Assembly (NCBI RefSeq): GCF_018531495.1
Contig: NZ_JAHDTI010000021.1
Coordinates: forward strand, 107,800 to 171,799
DNA: 64,000 nt
Source of the DNA: Nonomuraea sediminis
GTDB lineage: Bacteria > Actinomycetota > Actinomycetes > Streptosporangiales > Streptosporangiaceae
Reading direction: 5' to 3'
Shown here: piece by piece, positions 16,868-24,797 of the stretch
Layout: each line of letters begins with the position of its first letter
How positions within the stretch are numbered: the stretch's first letter is position 1
Made by a program: the position numbers and the translations under genes
The notes under the pieces: generated by a model
Database searches by the model: none
What the model was told of the DNA's origin: nothing
The model's input: only the letters and a program-made list of their open reading frames with translations

Positions 16868-17767
16868 CTAACCCACGCGATCGGCGATCCACTTTTGCAC
16901 GCGCTCGGCCACGCCAGGCTCCCTGTACAGGGCGGTGCTGTGCGAGACGCCGGGCGCCGTGACAATCGTCACAGGCACGCCGACCTGTCCCAGCATCTCC
17001 TTGAGCATGCGGCTCTGGGTGGGCGGGACGAACTCGTCCTGCGAGTGCACCGACAGCATCGGCGCGTCCTTGCGGCTGGCGTGCCAGGCCACCTCCATGC
17101 TGGCCCACACCCGCGAGCACTTGCCCTTCGGCTCGCACCCGCCGGCCAGCTTGATCGCGGCGGTACGGAGCTTGCGCTTCTCGGGATCGGTGGCGCTGGC
17201 CCCGTCGGCGTAGGCCTGCAGCGGCGAGATGACCGGCGAGAGCCCGACGACGCCCTTGAGTCCGGGCTGGCCGTCGCCGTAGGTGCCCACGGCGGCCGCC
17301 AGGTGCCCGCCCGCGGAGAAGCCCACCACCACGTAGTTGTCGGGGTCGAAGGACCAGCGCTCGGCGTGCTTGCGGGCCAGCGCGATGGCCGCCAGCGCGT
17401 CGGTGCGCTGCGCGGGCCAGGCGGCCTCGCCGGACAGCCGGTAGTTGACGTTGAAGACCGTGTAGCCGAGGTCGGCATAGCTGCGGGCGATGTCGGTCAT
17501 GTACCTCTTGTCGCCGCCAGCCCACCAGCCGCCGTGGATGACGAAGACGCCGGGGTGCTTGGACCCGTCGGCCGTCCACCAGACGTCGAGGTCCTGGCGG
17601 CGGCTCGAACCGTACGACACGGTCTCGCCCTCGAGCCCGCCGAGCCCGAGTGGGACGGGCGTGGGCTCCTTGGCGGCCTGCGCTGCCGCGGGCGTGAGCG
17701 CGATACAAGCGAGCACGAGAGCGCTCACGGAAACCGCAGTGCGCACGGCTCCCCTTTCCCCAAGCAT
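16868..17767 (-). CDS. secreted alpha/beta hydrolase (esterase, BD-FAE/acyl-peptidase-like)
   Basis: The protein has a hydrophobic N-terminal segment ending in AAAQAAKEP (signal peptide), the oxyanion motif HGGWWAGG, the nucleophile elbow GFSAGG and a late catalytic His in GVSHSTALY. This arrangement is typical of exported carboxylesterases of the hormone-sensitive-lipase/BD-FAE type. Two start codons are possible: ATG at 17767 (299 residues) or GTG at 17746, which would begin directly at the signal peptide. It is divergent from uvrD2. The substrate is unknown. Confidence 0.85.
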   Translation of the reverse strand: MLGERGAVRTAVSVSALVLACIALTPAAAQAAKEPTPVPLGLGGLEGETVSYGSSRRQDLDVWWTADGSKHPGVFVIHGGWWAGGDKRYMTDIARSYADLGYTVFNVNYRLSGEAAWPAQRTDALAAIALARKHAERWSFDPDNYVVVGFSAGGHLAAAVGTYGDGQPGLKGVVGLSPVISPLQAYADGASATDPEKRKLRTAAIKLAGGCEPKGKCSRVWASMEVAWHASRKDAPMLSVHSQDEFVPPTQSRMLKEMLGQVGVPVTIVTAPGVSHSTALYREPGVAERVQKWIADRVG

Positions 17768-17866
17768 GTTGTCGGGGCCCATTGTGGAGGAGATGACCGG
17801 CACTTTGCACCTCGTTGGTGGTGAACAATGGCACCTTCCATGGCCACCGGCTGGGAGGATGAACGG

Positions 17867-19906
17867 GTGAACACCGATGTCCTGGACGGGCTCGACCCGG
17901 AGCAGCGCGAGGTGGCCGAGGCCGTGCGCGGGCCCGTCTGCGTGCTCGCCGGCGCCGGCACGGGCAAGACCAGGGCGATCACCCACCGGATCGCGCACGC
18001 CGTACGCTCGGGCGCGGTCGAGGCCTCCAGCGTGCTGGCAGTGACATTCACCACACGGGCCGCGGGGGAGTTGCGCCAGCGGCTGCGGGCGCTCGGCGCG
18101 CCCGCCGTACAGGCCCGCACGTTCCACGCGGCGGCGCTGCGGCAGCTCACCTACTTCTGGCCGCGGGTCATCGGCGGCGAGGCGCCCTCGGTGATCGAGT
18201 CGAAGCTGCCGGTCCTCGGCGAGGCCTATCGCCAGGTCCGGAAAAATCCGGACCGGTCCGAGATGCGGGACGTGGCCGCCGAGATCGAATGGGCCAAGGT
18301 CACCCAGATCGGCCCGGAAGACTACGTGACGGCCGCGGCCAAGTCGTCCAGGACCCCGCCGATCCCGGCCGAGGACGTCGGCCGGCTCTACGAGGCCTAT
18401 GAGCGGATCCGGCGCGAGCGCCACCTGATCGACTTCGAGACCATCCTGGAGCTCACCGCCGCGGTGATGACCGAGCACCAGGAGGTCGCCGCCCAGATCC
18501 GCCAGCAGTACCGCTACTTCGTCGTCGACGAGTACCAGGACGTCAACCCGCTGCAGAAGCTGCTGCTCGACACCTGGCTCGGCGGTCGTGACGACCTGTG
18601 CGTGGTCGGCGACCCCAACCAGACGATCTACTCCTTCACCGGCGCCTCGCCGCGCTACCTGACCGGCTTCTCGGTCGAGTACCCGAACGCCGCCGTGATC
18701 AAGCTGGTGCGCGACTACCGCTCGACCCCGCAGGTGGTCGACCTGGCCAACCTGGTCATCGCCAAGTCCCGCTCGCCGCACCGGCTCGAGCTCATCGCCC
18801 AGCGGCCCGAAGGGCCCCGACCGGTCTTCACCGACTACGACGACGAGCCCGCGGAGGCCGCCGGTGCCGCCAGGCAGATAAGGAAACTGCTCGACAAGGG
18901 GGTGGACTCCCGCGAGATCGCCATCCTCTTCCGCACCAACTCGCAGTCGGAGGCCTACGAGGAGGCCCTGACCAAGGCCGGAATCCCGTACGTGGTGCGC
19001 GGCGCCGAGCGCTTCTTCGAGCGTCCCGAGGTACGGCAGGCCGTCGTCCTGCTGCGTGGCGCCGCCAGGTCCTCCTCCGGCACCCCGCTGGCCGCCGAGG
19101 TGCACGACATCCTGGGCGGGGTCGGCCTCACCGCCACGCCTCCCGGCGGCGGCAAGGCCAGGGAGAAGTGGGAGTCGCTGAAGGCGCTGGCCGACCTGGC
19201 GGAGGACATGGCCGCCGAGGGTGCGGACCTGTCGGGATATGTCACCGAGCTCGAGCGCCGGGCCGCCGAACAGCACGCGCCGCCCGTCGAGGGCGTCACG
19301 CTGGCCAGCCTGCACGCCGCCAAGGGCCTGGAGTGGGACGCGGTGTTCCTCGTCGGCCTCACCGACGGCATGGTCCCGATCATCTACGCCGAGACGCCCG
19401 AGCAGCAGGAGGAGGAGCGCCGGCTGCTCTACGTCGGCATCACCCGTGCCCGCGAGCACCTGATGCTGTCGTGGGCGCTCTCGCGCGCCCCCGGCGGGCG
19501 CAAGTCGCGCCGCCCGTCCCGTTTCCTGGACGGGCTCACCGGTCGTCCCGCGCCCCGCCCGCGCACGCCCGTCGCGGAGCGCAGCCAGGTCGCCGCCCCG
19601 GTCAGCTGCCGGATCTGCGCCAAGACGCTGGTGCGCGCCGCCGAGCAGAAGCTGGGCCGCTGCGCCACCTGCCCGGCCGACTACGACGAGGCGCTGCTGG
19701 AGAGCCTGAAGTCGTGGCGGACTGCGACGGCCAAGGAGGCCAAGGTCCCGCCGTACGTGGTCTTCACCGACGTCACGCTGCAGGCCATCGCCGAGCGCAT
19801 GCCCACCACCGAGCAGGAGCTGCTGTCGATCGCCGGCATCGGCCGCGTCAAGCTCGACAAGTACGGCGAGGCCGTACTGGCCTTGTGCCGCGACGTTCAG
19901 TCGTAA
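17867..19906 (+). CDS. uvrD2: UvrD2-type ATP-dependent DNA helicase with HRDC domain
   Basis: A 679-residue superfamily 1 helicase: Walker A GAGTGKT (29-35), DEYQDVN, GDPNQTIYSFTGA, LHAAKGLEWDAV. A four-Cys module (Cys581, 584, 599, 602) links the motor to a C-terminal HRDC domain (~608-679). This domain order is that of mycobacterial UvrD2, a 3'-5' translocase/helicase in DNA repair and replication. The start is decided by the perfect GGGAGG SD at 17853-17858, eight bases before GTG 17867; an upstream ATG at 17828 has none. The stop TAA lies inside the operator of the next gene. Confidence 0.92.
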   Translation: MNTDVLDGLDPEQREVAEAVRGPVCVLAGAGTGKTRAITHRIAHAVRSGAVEASSVLAVTFTTRAAGELRQRLRALGAPAVQARTFHAAALRQLTYFWPRVIGGEAPSVIESKLPVLGEAYRQVRKNPDRSEMRDVAAEIEWAKVTQIGPEDYVTAAAKSSRTPPIPAEDVGRLYEAYERIRRERHLIDFETILELTAAVMTEHQEVAAQIRQQYRYFVVDEYQDVNPLQKLLLDTWLGGRDDLCVVGDPNQTIYSFTGASPRYLTGFSVEYPNAAVIKLVRDYRSTPQVVDLANLVIAKSRSPHRLELIAQRPEGPRPVFTDYDDEPAEAAGAARQIRKLLDKGVDSREIAILFRTNSQSEAYEEALTKAGIPYVVRGAERFFERPEVRQAVVLLRGAARSSSGTPLAAEVHDILGGVGLTATPPGGGKAREKWESLKALADLAEDMAAEGADLSGYVTELERRAAEQHAPPVEGVTLASLHAAKGLEWDAVFLVGLTDGMVPIIYAETPEQQEEERRLLYVGITRAREHLMLSWALSRAPGGRKSRRPSRFLDGLTGRPAPRPRTPVAERSQVAAPVSCRICAKTLVRAAEQKLGRCATCPADYDEALLESLKSWRTATAKEAKVPPYVVFTDVTLQAIAERMPTTEQELLSIAGIGRVKLDKYGEAVLALCRDVQS

Positions 19907-19920
19907 TAGCTTTAGTTACG
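19902..19920 (+). promoter_or_regulatory. putative Rrf2-regulator operator upstream of its own gene
   Basis: CGTAAT-N7-GTTACG (19902-19920) is a near-perfect inverted repeat directly before the ATG of the Rrf2 gene. The same pattern with the same spacing occurs before the MFS gene at 20585-20603. A TAGCTT at 19907-19912 could act as -10. Confidence 0.7.
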
Positions 19921-20349
19921 ATGAGCTCGAACAGCCGGTTCACCGTGGCCATCCATGCCCTCGCGTGGATGGCGCTGGTGCAGCCCAAACGCGATGACGG
20001 GGTGATGACCTCGGAGGAGATCGCGAACAGCGTCAACACCAACCCGGTCGTCATCCGCCGCATCCTGGGCCGGTTGCGCGAGTCCGGCCTGGTCGTCTCG
20101 CAGCGCGGCCAGGGCGCGGGCTGGCGCCTGGCCCGTGACCCGGCGGCGATCGACCTGGCGGCGGTGTACGACGCGGTCGAGGACGCCCCGCTCTTCTACC
20201 TGCACGCCGCTCCGCCCAACCAGTCCTGCCCCGTCGGCCGTGGCATCCAGCCGGTGCTGAGGCAGACCTACGGCAAGGCCGCCACGGCCCTGCGTGCGGA
20301 ACTGGCCGCCACCTCGATCGCCGACGTGCTGGAGGACACGCTCATCTGA
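19921..20349 (+). CDS. Rrf2-family transcriptional regulator
   Basis: A 142-residue winged-helix protein starting SSNSRFTVAIHALAWM, with recognition-helix region TNPVVIRRILGRLRESGLV and a QRGQGAGWRLAR wing, as in Rrf2/IscR/YwnA-type regulators. Only one Cys (NQSCPVG) is present, so an Fe-S cluster like IscR is unlikely; redox sensing by a single Cys, as in YwnA/SaiR-like members, is possible. The ATG at 19921 directly follows the inverted repeat 19902-19920. With the matching site before the downstream MFS gene, it most likely represses itself and the exporter. Confidence 0.88.
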   Translation: MSSNSRFTVAIHALAWMALVQPKRDDGVMTSEEIANSVNTNPVVIRRILGRLRESGLVVSQRGQGAGWRLARDPAAIDLAAVYDAVEDAPLFYLHAAPPNQSCPVGRGIQPVLRQTYGKAATALRAELAATSIADVLEDTLI

Positions 20350-20395
20350 CATCTCCGGACCTGCGCCGCTCGGCCGGCCGCGCACTCGTCCTTCT

Positions 20396-20590
20396 TTCGT
20401 TTTCTGTAACCACATACGTCCTGACCGCGCGCTCTTCTGTAGCCGCATACGTCCCAAGCGCGCGCTCGTCCTCCTTCCGCTTTCTGCAACCGCACACGTC
20501 CTAACCGCGCGTTCTTGTGTAGCCCCATACGCCCCAACCGCGCCGCTCTTCTGTAACCGCATGCGTCCTAACCGCGCACTTTGATGTAAC
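20396..20590 (+). repeat. degenerate 33-bp tandem repeats between Rrf2 and MFS genes
   Basis: The core TGTARCC recurs at 20405, 20438, 20485 (TGCAAC), 20518, 20552 and 20585, with spacings of 33, 47, 33, 34 and 33 bp. Each unit continues as CGCATACGTCCTAACCGCGC with variation. The last unit forms the left arm of the operator before the MFS gene. No gene is visible in 20350-20616. Confidence 0.8.
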
Positions 20591-20603
20591 CAACATAGTT
20601 ACG
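20585..20603 (+). promoter_or_regulatory. putative Rrf2 operator upstream of MFS exporter
   Basis: TGTAAC-N7-GTTACG contains a perfect GTAAC/GTTAC inverted repeat with 7-bp spacer, the same geometry as the site at 19902-19920. It ends 13 bp before the GTG of the transporter, overlapping where RNA polymerase or the leader would be. Confidence 0.7.
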
Positions 20604-20616
20604 ACAGGAGAATCCT

Positions 20617-21798
20617 GTGTACCGACCCTTGGTCGTGCTGGCCCTCGGCGTGTTCGCCGTGGGTACCGACAGTTTCGTCATCGCCGGGATCCTGCCCGAG
20701 ATGGCCGCCTCGCTCGGCGTCAGCGTGACGGTCGCCGGGCAGTTGATCACCGCCTACGCCCTGGCGTACGCGATCCTGTCGCCCGTCATGGCCGCGCTCA
20801 CCGGCAGCTGGCCGCGCAAGCGGGTGCTGTTGCTCGGCCTGACCGTCTTCACCCTGGGCAACCTGGCCACCGCGTTCCTGCCGGCCTTCGGGCTCGTGCT
20901 GGCCGGGCGGATCGTGGCCGGGCTGGGCGCCGCCCTGATCAGCCCGACCGCCACCGGGACCGGCGCCGCGCTGGCCCCACCGGAGAAGCGCGGGCGCGCC
21001 ATCGCCGTCGTGATGACCGGCCTCAGCGCGGCCACCGCCCTCGGCGCGCCCCTCGGCACCGCCGTCGCCGGCCTGACGGGCACCTGGCGGGCGACACTTC
21101 TGCTGATCGTGGCCCTCAGCGTGCTCGGCATGATCGGAGTCGCCTGGCTGCTGCCCGCCGTACCCGGGTCCGAGCCCATCGGACTGCGGCAGCGCCTGGC
21201 CCCCGTGACCGACGCCCGCATCGCGCTCACCCTGCTGACCAACCTGCTGCTCTACACCGGCCTGTTCACCGTGTACTCCTACATCAGCCTCGGCTTCGCC
21301 CGCGCCACCCACGGCGGCGGCACCACCCTCGCCCTGCTGCTGTTCATCTGGGGCACGTCCGCCACCGCGGGGACGCTCCTCTCCGGCCCGCTGACCGACC
21401 GCCTCGGCAACCGCCGCATCATCAACACCGCCATCGTCGTGGCCGCGCTCGACTTCGTCCTGCTGCCCTGGACCAGCGGGAACCTCATCACAGCCGCCCT
21501 CGCCCTGGTGATCTGGGGCCTGTCCGGGTGGGGCGCCCTCGCCCCGCAGACCCACCGCCTCCTCTCGGTACGGCCGGCCGCCGCCCCCATGCTCACGGGC
21601 CTCGCCTCGTCCGCGGTCTACGTCGGCGTATCAGCGGCCGGCGCGATCGGCGCCCTCGGCATCTCCTGGGTGGGCCCCTACCTCCTCGGCCCCTTCGGCG
21701 CGATCCTGATCACCTTGTCCCTCGCAACAGCCGAATCCGCCAACACCTTGATCCGCCACCAAACCCCCACCCCCAGCCCAACCCCGATCCACAGCTAA
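20617..21798 (+). CDS. MFS transporter (DHA1-type drug/metabolite exporter)
   Basis: A 393-residue membrane protein with about twelve hydrophobic segments. It opens with LGVFAVGTDSFVIAGILPEM, has SWPRKRVLLLGL in the loop after helix 2 and GRIVAGLGAALISPTATGTG in helix 4, the pattern of AraJ/CmlA/YdhP-like proton antiporters. The GTG start at 20617 has AGGAG six bases upstream. Control by the Rrf2 regulator is inferred from the shared operator. The substrate is unknown; a small toxic electrophile or antibiotic is a guess from the regulator type. Confidence 0.9.
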   Translation: MYRPLVVLALGVFAVGTDSFVIAGILPEMAASLGVSVTVAGQLITAYALAYAILSPVMAALTGSWPRKRVLLLGLTVFTLGNLATAFLPAFGLVLAGRIVAGLGAALISPTATGTGAALAPPEKRGRAIAVVMTGLSAATALGAPLGTAVAGLTGTWRATLLLIVALSVLGMIGVAWLLPAVPGSEPIGLRQRLAPVTDARIALTLLTNLLLYTGLFTVYSYISLGFARATHGGGTTLALLLFIWGTSATAGTLLSGPLTDRLGNRRIINTAIVVAALDFVLLPWTSGNLITAALALVIWGLSGWGALAPQTHRLLSVRPAAAPMLTGLASSAVYVGVSAAGAIGALGISWVGPYLLGPFGAILITLSLATAESANTLIRHQTPTPSPTPIHS

Positions 21799-22689
21799 CC
21801 CCTAGGCCATGACCTAACCCCCTGGGCCATGACCACCCCACACCTGATCCTCACCCACCACCCATGCCCACACCCCGCACGTCCTGCTCAGATCCACGCG
21901 CAACCCACCCCCGCATCCACCCCCCCAAGACCCCGCGCCCCCGCACCTTCGCCCCATCCGCCTTCGCCCCACCCGCCCCGCGCCCCTGGCGCCTCCCGCA
22001 TCCCCGCCCCTGCCTTCGTGCCCCCGCCTTCGCGCGTCCAGCTCCGGCCTACGCGTAACCCACCCATCCACCACTCAAGGCGCGCGTCCGGTTGCGTTCC
22101 CGCGCCTTCGCCCCACCCGCCCCGCGCCCCCGCGCCTCCGGCCTCCGCGCCTCCCGCCTCCGCGTGTCCAGCTCCGGCCTATAGGTAGACCACCCATCCA
22201 CCGTCCGAGGCTCGCGTCCCCGCGGCCCCCGCGTCGGCACCCCCTTCGGGTCCCGCGTCCCCGCGCCCGGATACGCGTAACCCACCCAGCAGCCCTGGGC
22301 CCAGCGCCTCGGTACACCCTTTCGCTTTCGATGCCGGATCCCTTTCGCCTTGAGCACCCGGACCACCCGGCGCCTCCGGGAAGCGGGGTTCAGGGTTCCG
22401 TAGGGTCGTAACGGCGGCCGGCCACGTCCTGCTAGCCGTGGCGTCTCCCTGGACAGAGCCCAGCCCCGTGCGGCGGGTGGCGGTTGGGGGCTTGTCGTAC
22501 AAGAAGGACAGCGGACCTGCTGAACGAGAAGGGACCGCGGCCTGCTGAACGAGAAGGGACGGCGGCCTGCCGTGCGAGAAGGGACCGCGGACTGTCGTGC
22601 GAGATAGGCAAGCGGCCCCCACGCGAGAAGGACAGGGCGAAAAGAACCCGGTTGTGTAGGGACGGGGGCGCTGCGCCACACTTGGGTCT
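21799..22689. other. ~890-bp intergenic low-complexity region
   Basis: No gene is supported here. It holds a tandem GGCCATGACC pair just after the MFS gene (21807-21834), a C-rich stretch with two near-copies of CCAGCTCCGGCCTACGCG and CCACCCATCCACC (around 22030-22075 and 22165-22202), and the 25-bp repeats at 22497-22638. Open frames crossing it are products of base composition: they have no start signals or family features. Confidence 0.7.
22497..22638 (+). repeat. six 25-bp tandem repeats upstream of tesB
   Basis: Units start at 22497, 22522, 22547, 22572, 22597 and 22622. The best copies read GAACGAGAAGGGACCGCGG followed by CCTGCT. The first and last are more diverged. The array ends about 50 bp before the tesB start. 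Confidence 0.85.
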
Positions 22690-23574
22690 GTGAATGAGGC
22701 GTTGAAGGAGTTGCTTGACCTGCTCGACCTGGAGCAGATCGAGCTCGACATCTTCCGCGGGCGGAGCCCCGAGGAGCGGATCCAGCGGGTCTTCGGCGGC
22801 CAGGTGGCCGCGCAGGCCCTGGTCGCGGCGGGGCGGACCGTGCCGTCCGACCGGCACGTGCACTCGCTGCACGCCTACTTCATCCGCCCCGGCGACCCGT
22901 CCATCCCGATCGTCTACAACGTCGAGCGGGTGCGTGACGGCAGGTCCTTCACCACGCGGCGGGTCGTGGCGATCCAGCACGGCAAGGCGATCTTCACGAT
23001 GTCCGCCTCGTTCCACGTGGTCGAGGAGGGCGTCGAGCATCAGGCCGCGCGGATGCCGGAGGTGCCCGACCCCGCGACGTTGCCGACGTTCCAGGACAAG
23101 ATGTTCGAGCTGGTGGGTGACGCGCCCGAGTACCGCGACTGGCTGTCGAAGCCGCGGCCGGTCGACGCCCGCTACGCCTCGCCGTTGACCTGGGAGGCCT
23201 ATCGCGACCCCGCGCTGCGCAGCGCGGAGACGAACGTGTGGTTCCGCTACGACGCCGAGCTGCCCGACGATCCGCTGCTGCACATCGTGCTGGCTGCCTA
23301 CGCCTCCGACTTCACGCTGGTGGACACGATACTGCTGGCGCACGGGATGGCCTGGGGCGCTTCTGACGTCATGGGCGCCTCGCTCGACCACGCCATGTGG
23401 TTCCACCGGCCTTTCAGGGCCGACGAGTGGCTGCTCTATGCTCAGGAGTCCCCCTGGTCCATGGGAGCGCGCGGCCTGGCTCGCGGCCAGATGTTCACCG
23501 CGTCCGGTGACCTCGTCGTCTCCGTCGTCCAGGAGGCCATGATCCGCACGAAGAAGTCACAAAATCGCAGGTAG
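22690..23574 (+). CDS. tesB: acyl-CoA thioesterase II (TesB)
   Basis: A 294-residue double-hotdog thioesterase. The first hotdog has FRGRSPEERIQRVFGGQVAAQ and LHAYFIRPGD; the second has GASLDHAMWFHRPFRADEW (catalytic Asp) and VSVVQEAMIR (catalytic Gln), as in E. coli TesB. It hydrolyses medium- to long-chain acyl-CoA to free acid and CoA in the cytosol. GTG at 22690; a weak CACACT eight bases upstream could be a -10 for a leaderless message. It is not in an operon with fatty-acid genes. Confidence 0.93.
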   Translation: MNEALKELLDLLDLEQIELDIFRGRSPEERIQRVFGGQVAAQALVAAGRTVPSDRHVHSLHAYFIRPGDPSIPIVYNVERVRDGRSFTTRRVVAIQHGKAIFTMSASFHVVEEGVEHQAARMPEVPDPATLPTFQDKMFELVGDAPEYRDWLSKPRPVDARYASPLTWEAYRDPALRSAETNVWFRYDAELPDDPLLHIVLAAYASDFTLVDTILLAHGMAWGASDVMGASLDHAMWFHRPFRADEWLLYAQESPWSMGARGLARGQMFTASGDLVVSVVQEAMIRTKKSQNRR

Positions 23575-23612
23575 AAAATATGTTGCCCCTTGCGGGCTTC
23601 CCGGTTTAGGGT
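23574..23612 (+). promoter_or_regulatory. whiB7 promoter with A/T-rich upstream element
   Basis: TTGCCC (23583-23588), an 18-bp spacer and TAGGGT (23607-23612) form a good sigma-A-type promoter. The A/T-rich AAAATAT run immediately before the -35 matches the element bound by the AT-hook of WhiB7 at its own promoter in mycobacteria. Transcription would start near 23619, leaving a leader of about 420 nt. Confidence 0.75.
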
Positions 23613-23671
23613 CATGGTCAAGCGAGTCGGACACTACTGTCCGACGATCAAGAGAGCGGAGGTGAGTCCAG

Positions 23672-23917
23672 GTGATCAGCATCAACATGTCGGCCACTCA
23701 GTGGCTCGCTTCCGCATGCCGTGACACCGTGAGGCTCGCCGATGGGCCCGCCAAGTTGCGGCAGCAGAAGTCTGCCCTGAGCCGGGAGCCGTTCTACGCC
23801 CACGCACGCCCGGGCGTTCCAGTCTTCCGCGCAGGCGCTGAAGTGCCGACCCAGCAGATCACCAAGGGTGGACTGTGTGGTCCGCAGCCCTGGAGGGATG
23901 CTCCGGTCATAACCTGA
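23672..23917 (+). CDS. upstream ORF in the whiB7 leader
   Basis: An 81-codon frame opens with GTG at 23672 behind a near-perfect SD, GGAGGTGAG (23658-23666). It starts ISINMSATQWLASACRD and resembles no enzyme. In whiB7/wblC of mycobacteria and Streptomyces a leader ORF couples ribosome stalling by antibiotics to read-through of a terminator. Position and context suggest this ORF has that role. It stops at 23917, 20 nt before the terminator. Its last codons (23881-23893) contain the candidate antiterminator strand. A hairpin (23626-23645, arms GTCGGAC/GTCCGAC) precedes it, and another (23903-23921, arms CCGGTCA/TGACCGG) spans the stop. Confidence 0.6.
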   Translation: MISINMSATQWLASACRDTVRLADGPAKLRQQKSALSREPFYAHARPGVPVFRAGAEVPTQQITKGGLCGPQPWRDAPVIT

Positions 23918-23937
23918 CCGGCAGAGCAGCAGCCCCC

Positions 23938-23982
23938 AGGCCGCGGATCCACAGAATCGGATCCGCGGCCTCTTTGTTTGTC
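23938..23982 (+). terminator. attenuator terminator in the whiB7 leader
   Basis: AGGCCGCGGATCC (23938-23950) pairs perfectly with GGATCCGCGGCCT (23959-23971) around an 8-nt loop, followed by the T-rich tract CTTTGTTTGT. It lies 57 nt before the whiB7 start, so default transcription should end here. An upstream segment, 23881-23893, can instead pair with 23936-23947 and break the stem. Confidence 0.85.
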
Positions 23983-24038
23983 CGTGTTCCCCGACCACCT
24001 CGAGGTGCCAGACCACGACCGACCAAAAGGAGACCCTG

Positions 24039-24308
24039 ATGGGGGCGAATTCGATCATGGACCTGATCGACGAAGCCAAGATCCCCTGTCGTACCGACCC
24101 CGACCTCTGGTTCGCGGAGTCGCCCGAGGACGTCGAGTTCGCGAAGGCGCTCTGCAACGGCTGCCCCATCCAGAAGGCCTGCCTGGCCCGCGCGCTCGAG
24201 CGCGAGGAGCCGTGGGGCGTCTGGGGTGGCGAGCTGATCCTCAGGGGGACGATCGTTCCCCGCAAGCGGCCCCGCGGTCGTCCGCGGAAGCACCCGGTCG
24301 CTGCCTGA
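24039..24308 (+). CDS. whiB7: WhiB7-type redox-responsive transcriptional regulator
   Basis: An 89-residue Wbl protein. Cys17, Cys39, Cys42 and Cys48 bind the [4Fe-4S] cluster; EPWGVWGGE (57-65) is the Wbl turn that contacts the primary sigma factor; RGRPRK (79-84) is the AT-hook that distinguishes WhiB7 from other Wbl proteins. WhiB7 switches on intrinsic resistance to ribosome-targeting antibiotics (efflux, methyltransferases, acetyltransferases). ATG 24039 has AAGGAGA as SD. The long leader with uORF and terminator points to induction by translation stress. A small Arg-rich protein gene follows after 35 bp. Confidence 0.95.
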   Translation: MGANSIMDLIDEAKIPCRTDPDLWFAESPEDVEFAKALCNGCPIQKACLARALEREEPWGVWGGELILRGTIVPRKRPRGRPRKHPVAA

Positions 24309-24343
24309 CAATCCAGACCTACTCGCAGAAAGCAGACAAACCA

Positions 24344-24538
24344 ATGAGCCTCATTCCTACCGGGAACCTGACGATGCCTCATATCTACCAAGATCTGGTA
24401 AACGACCGAATACAAACCCTCCATCGGGAGGCCGCGGAGCACCGGCTCGCCGCCCGCATCCAGCGCGTACAGCGCGCGCGGCGGAGCGTAGAGCGAGCCA
24501 ACGCCAAACTCCGCCGGGCCCTGACCCAGGAGGCCTAA
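24344..24538 (+). CDS. small Arg-rich helical protein downstream of whiB7
   Basis: A 64-residue protein. After MSLIPTGNLTMPHIYQDL the rest is one long predicted helix rich in Arg, Ala and Gln (HRLAARIQRVQRARRSVE). It follows whiB7 by 35 bp and precedes the terminator at 24571, so it is probably co-transcribed. ATG at 24374 is an alternative start. No function is known to me; the basic helix could bind RNA, DNA or the ribosome. Confidence 0.65.
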   Translation: MSLIPTGNLTMPHIYQDLVNDRIQTLHREAAEHRLAARIQRVQRARRSVERANAKLRRALTQEA

Positions 24539-24570
24539 CCCACGAGCCCCCGCCCTAACCGGGGACTCCC

Positions 24571-24604
24571 AAAGCCGGGCGCACCCAGCGCCCGGCTTTT
24601 CTCT
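24571..24604 (+). terminator. intrinsic terminator of the whiB7 unit
   Basis: AAAGCCGGGCGC (24571-24582) pairs perfectly with GCGCCCGGCTTT (24588-24599) around ACCCA, followed by TTTTCTCTT. The 190 bp between it and the convergent ABC1-kinase gene hold nothing I can identify. Confidence 0.9.
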
Positions 24605-24797
24605 TCCCCATCGCCCGCTCCCGCGGCGTCGGGCCCGCCGCTCCTTCCCCAGGCACGGCTCGTCACTGCCTCCCGGCTTCCGCATGCGAGTTTCCAACCG
24701 GGACACGACCTCGCCTATGCCAGGCACGGCCCGCCTCTAGACCCTTAGGTCTGCCCCTGCCCACGGAGTTTCGGGCGAGGGTCGCGCTCTCGTCGAG

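Noticed and set aside
20396..20603. CRISPR array
   Set aside because: The 33-bp units are contiguous and diverged, with no unique spacers between identical repeats and no cas genes nearby.
22497..22638. CRISPR or coding repeat
   Set aside because: 25-bp units follow each other without spacers; the frame through them has no start signal.
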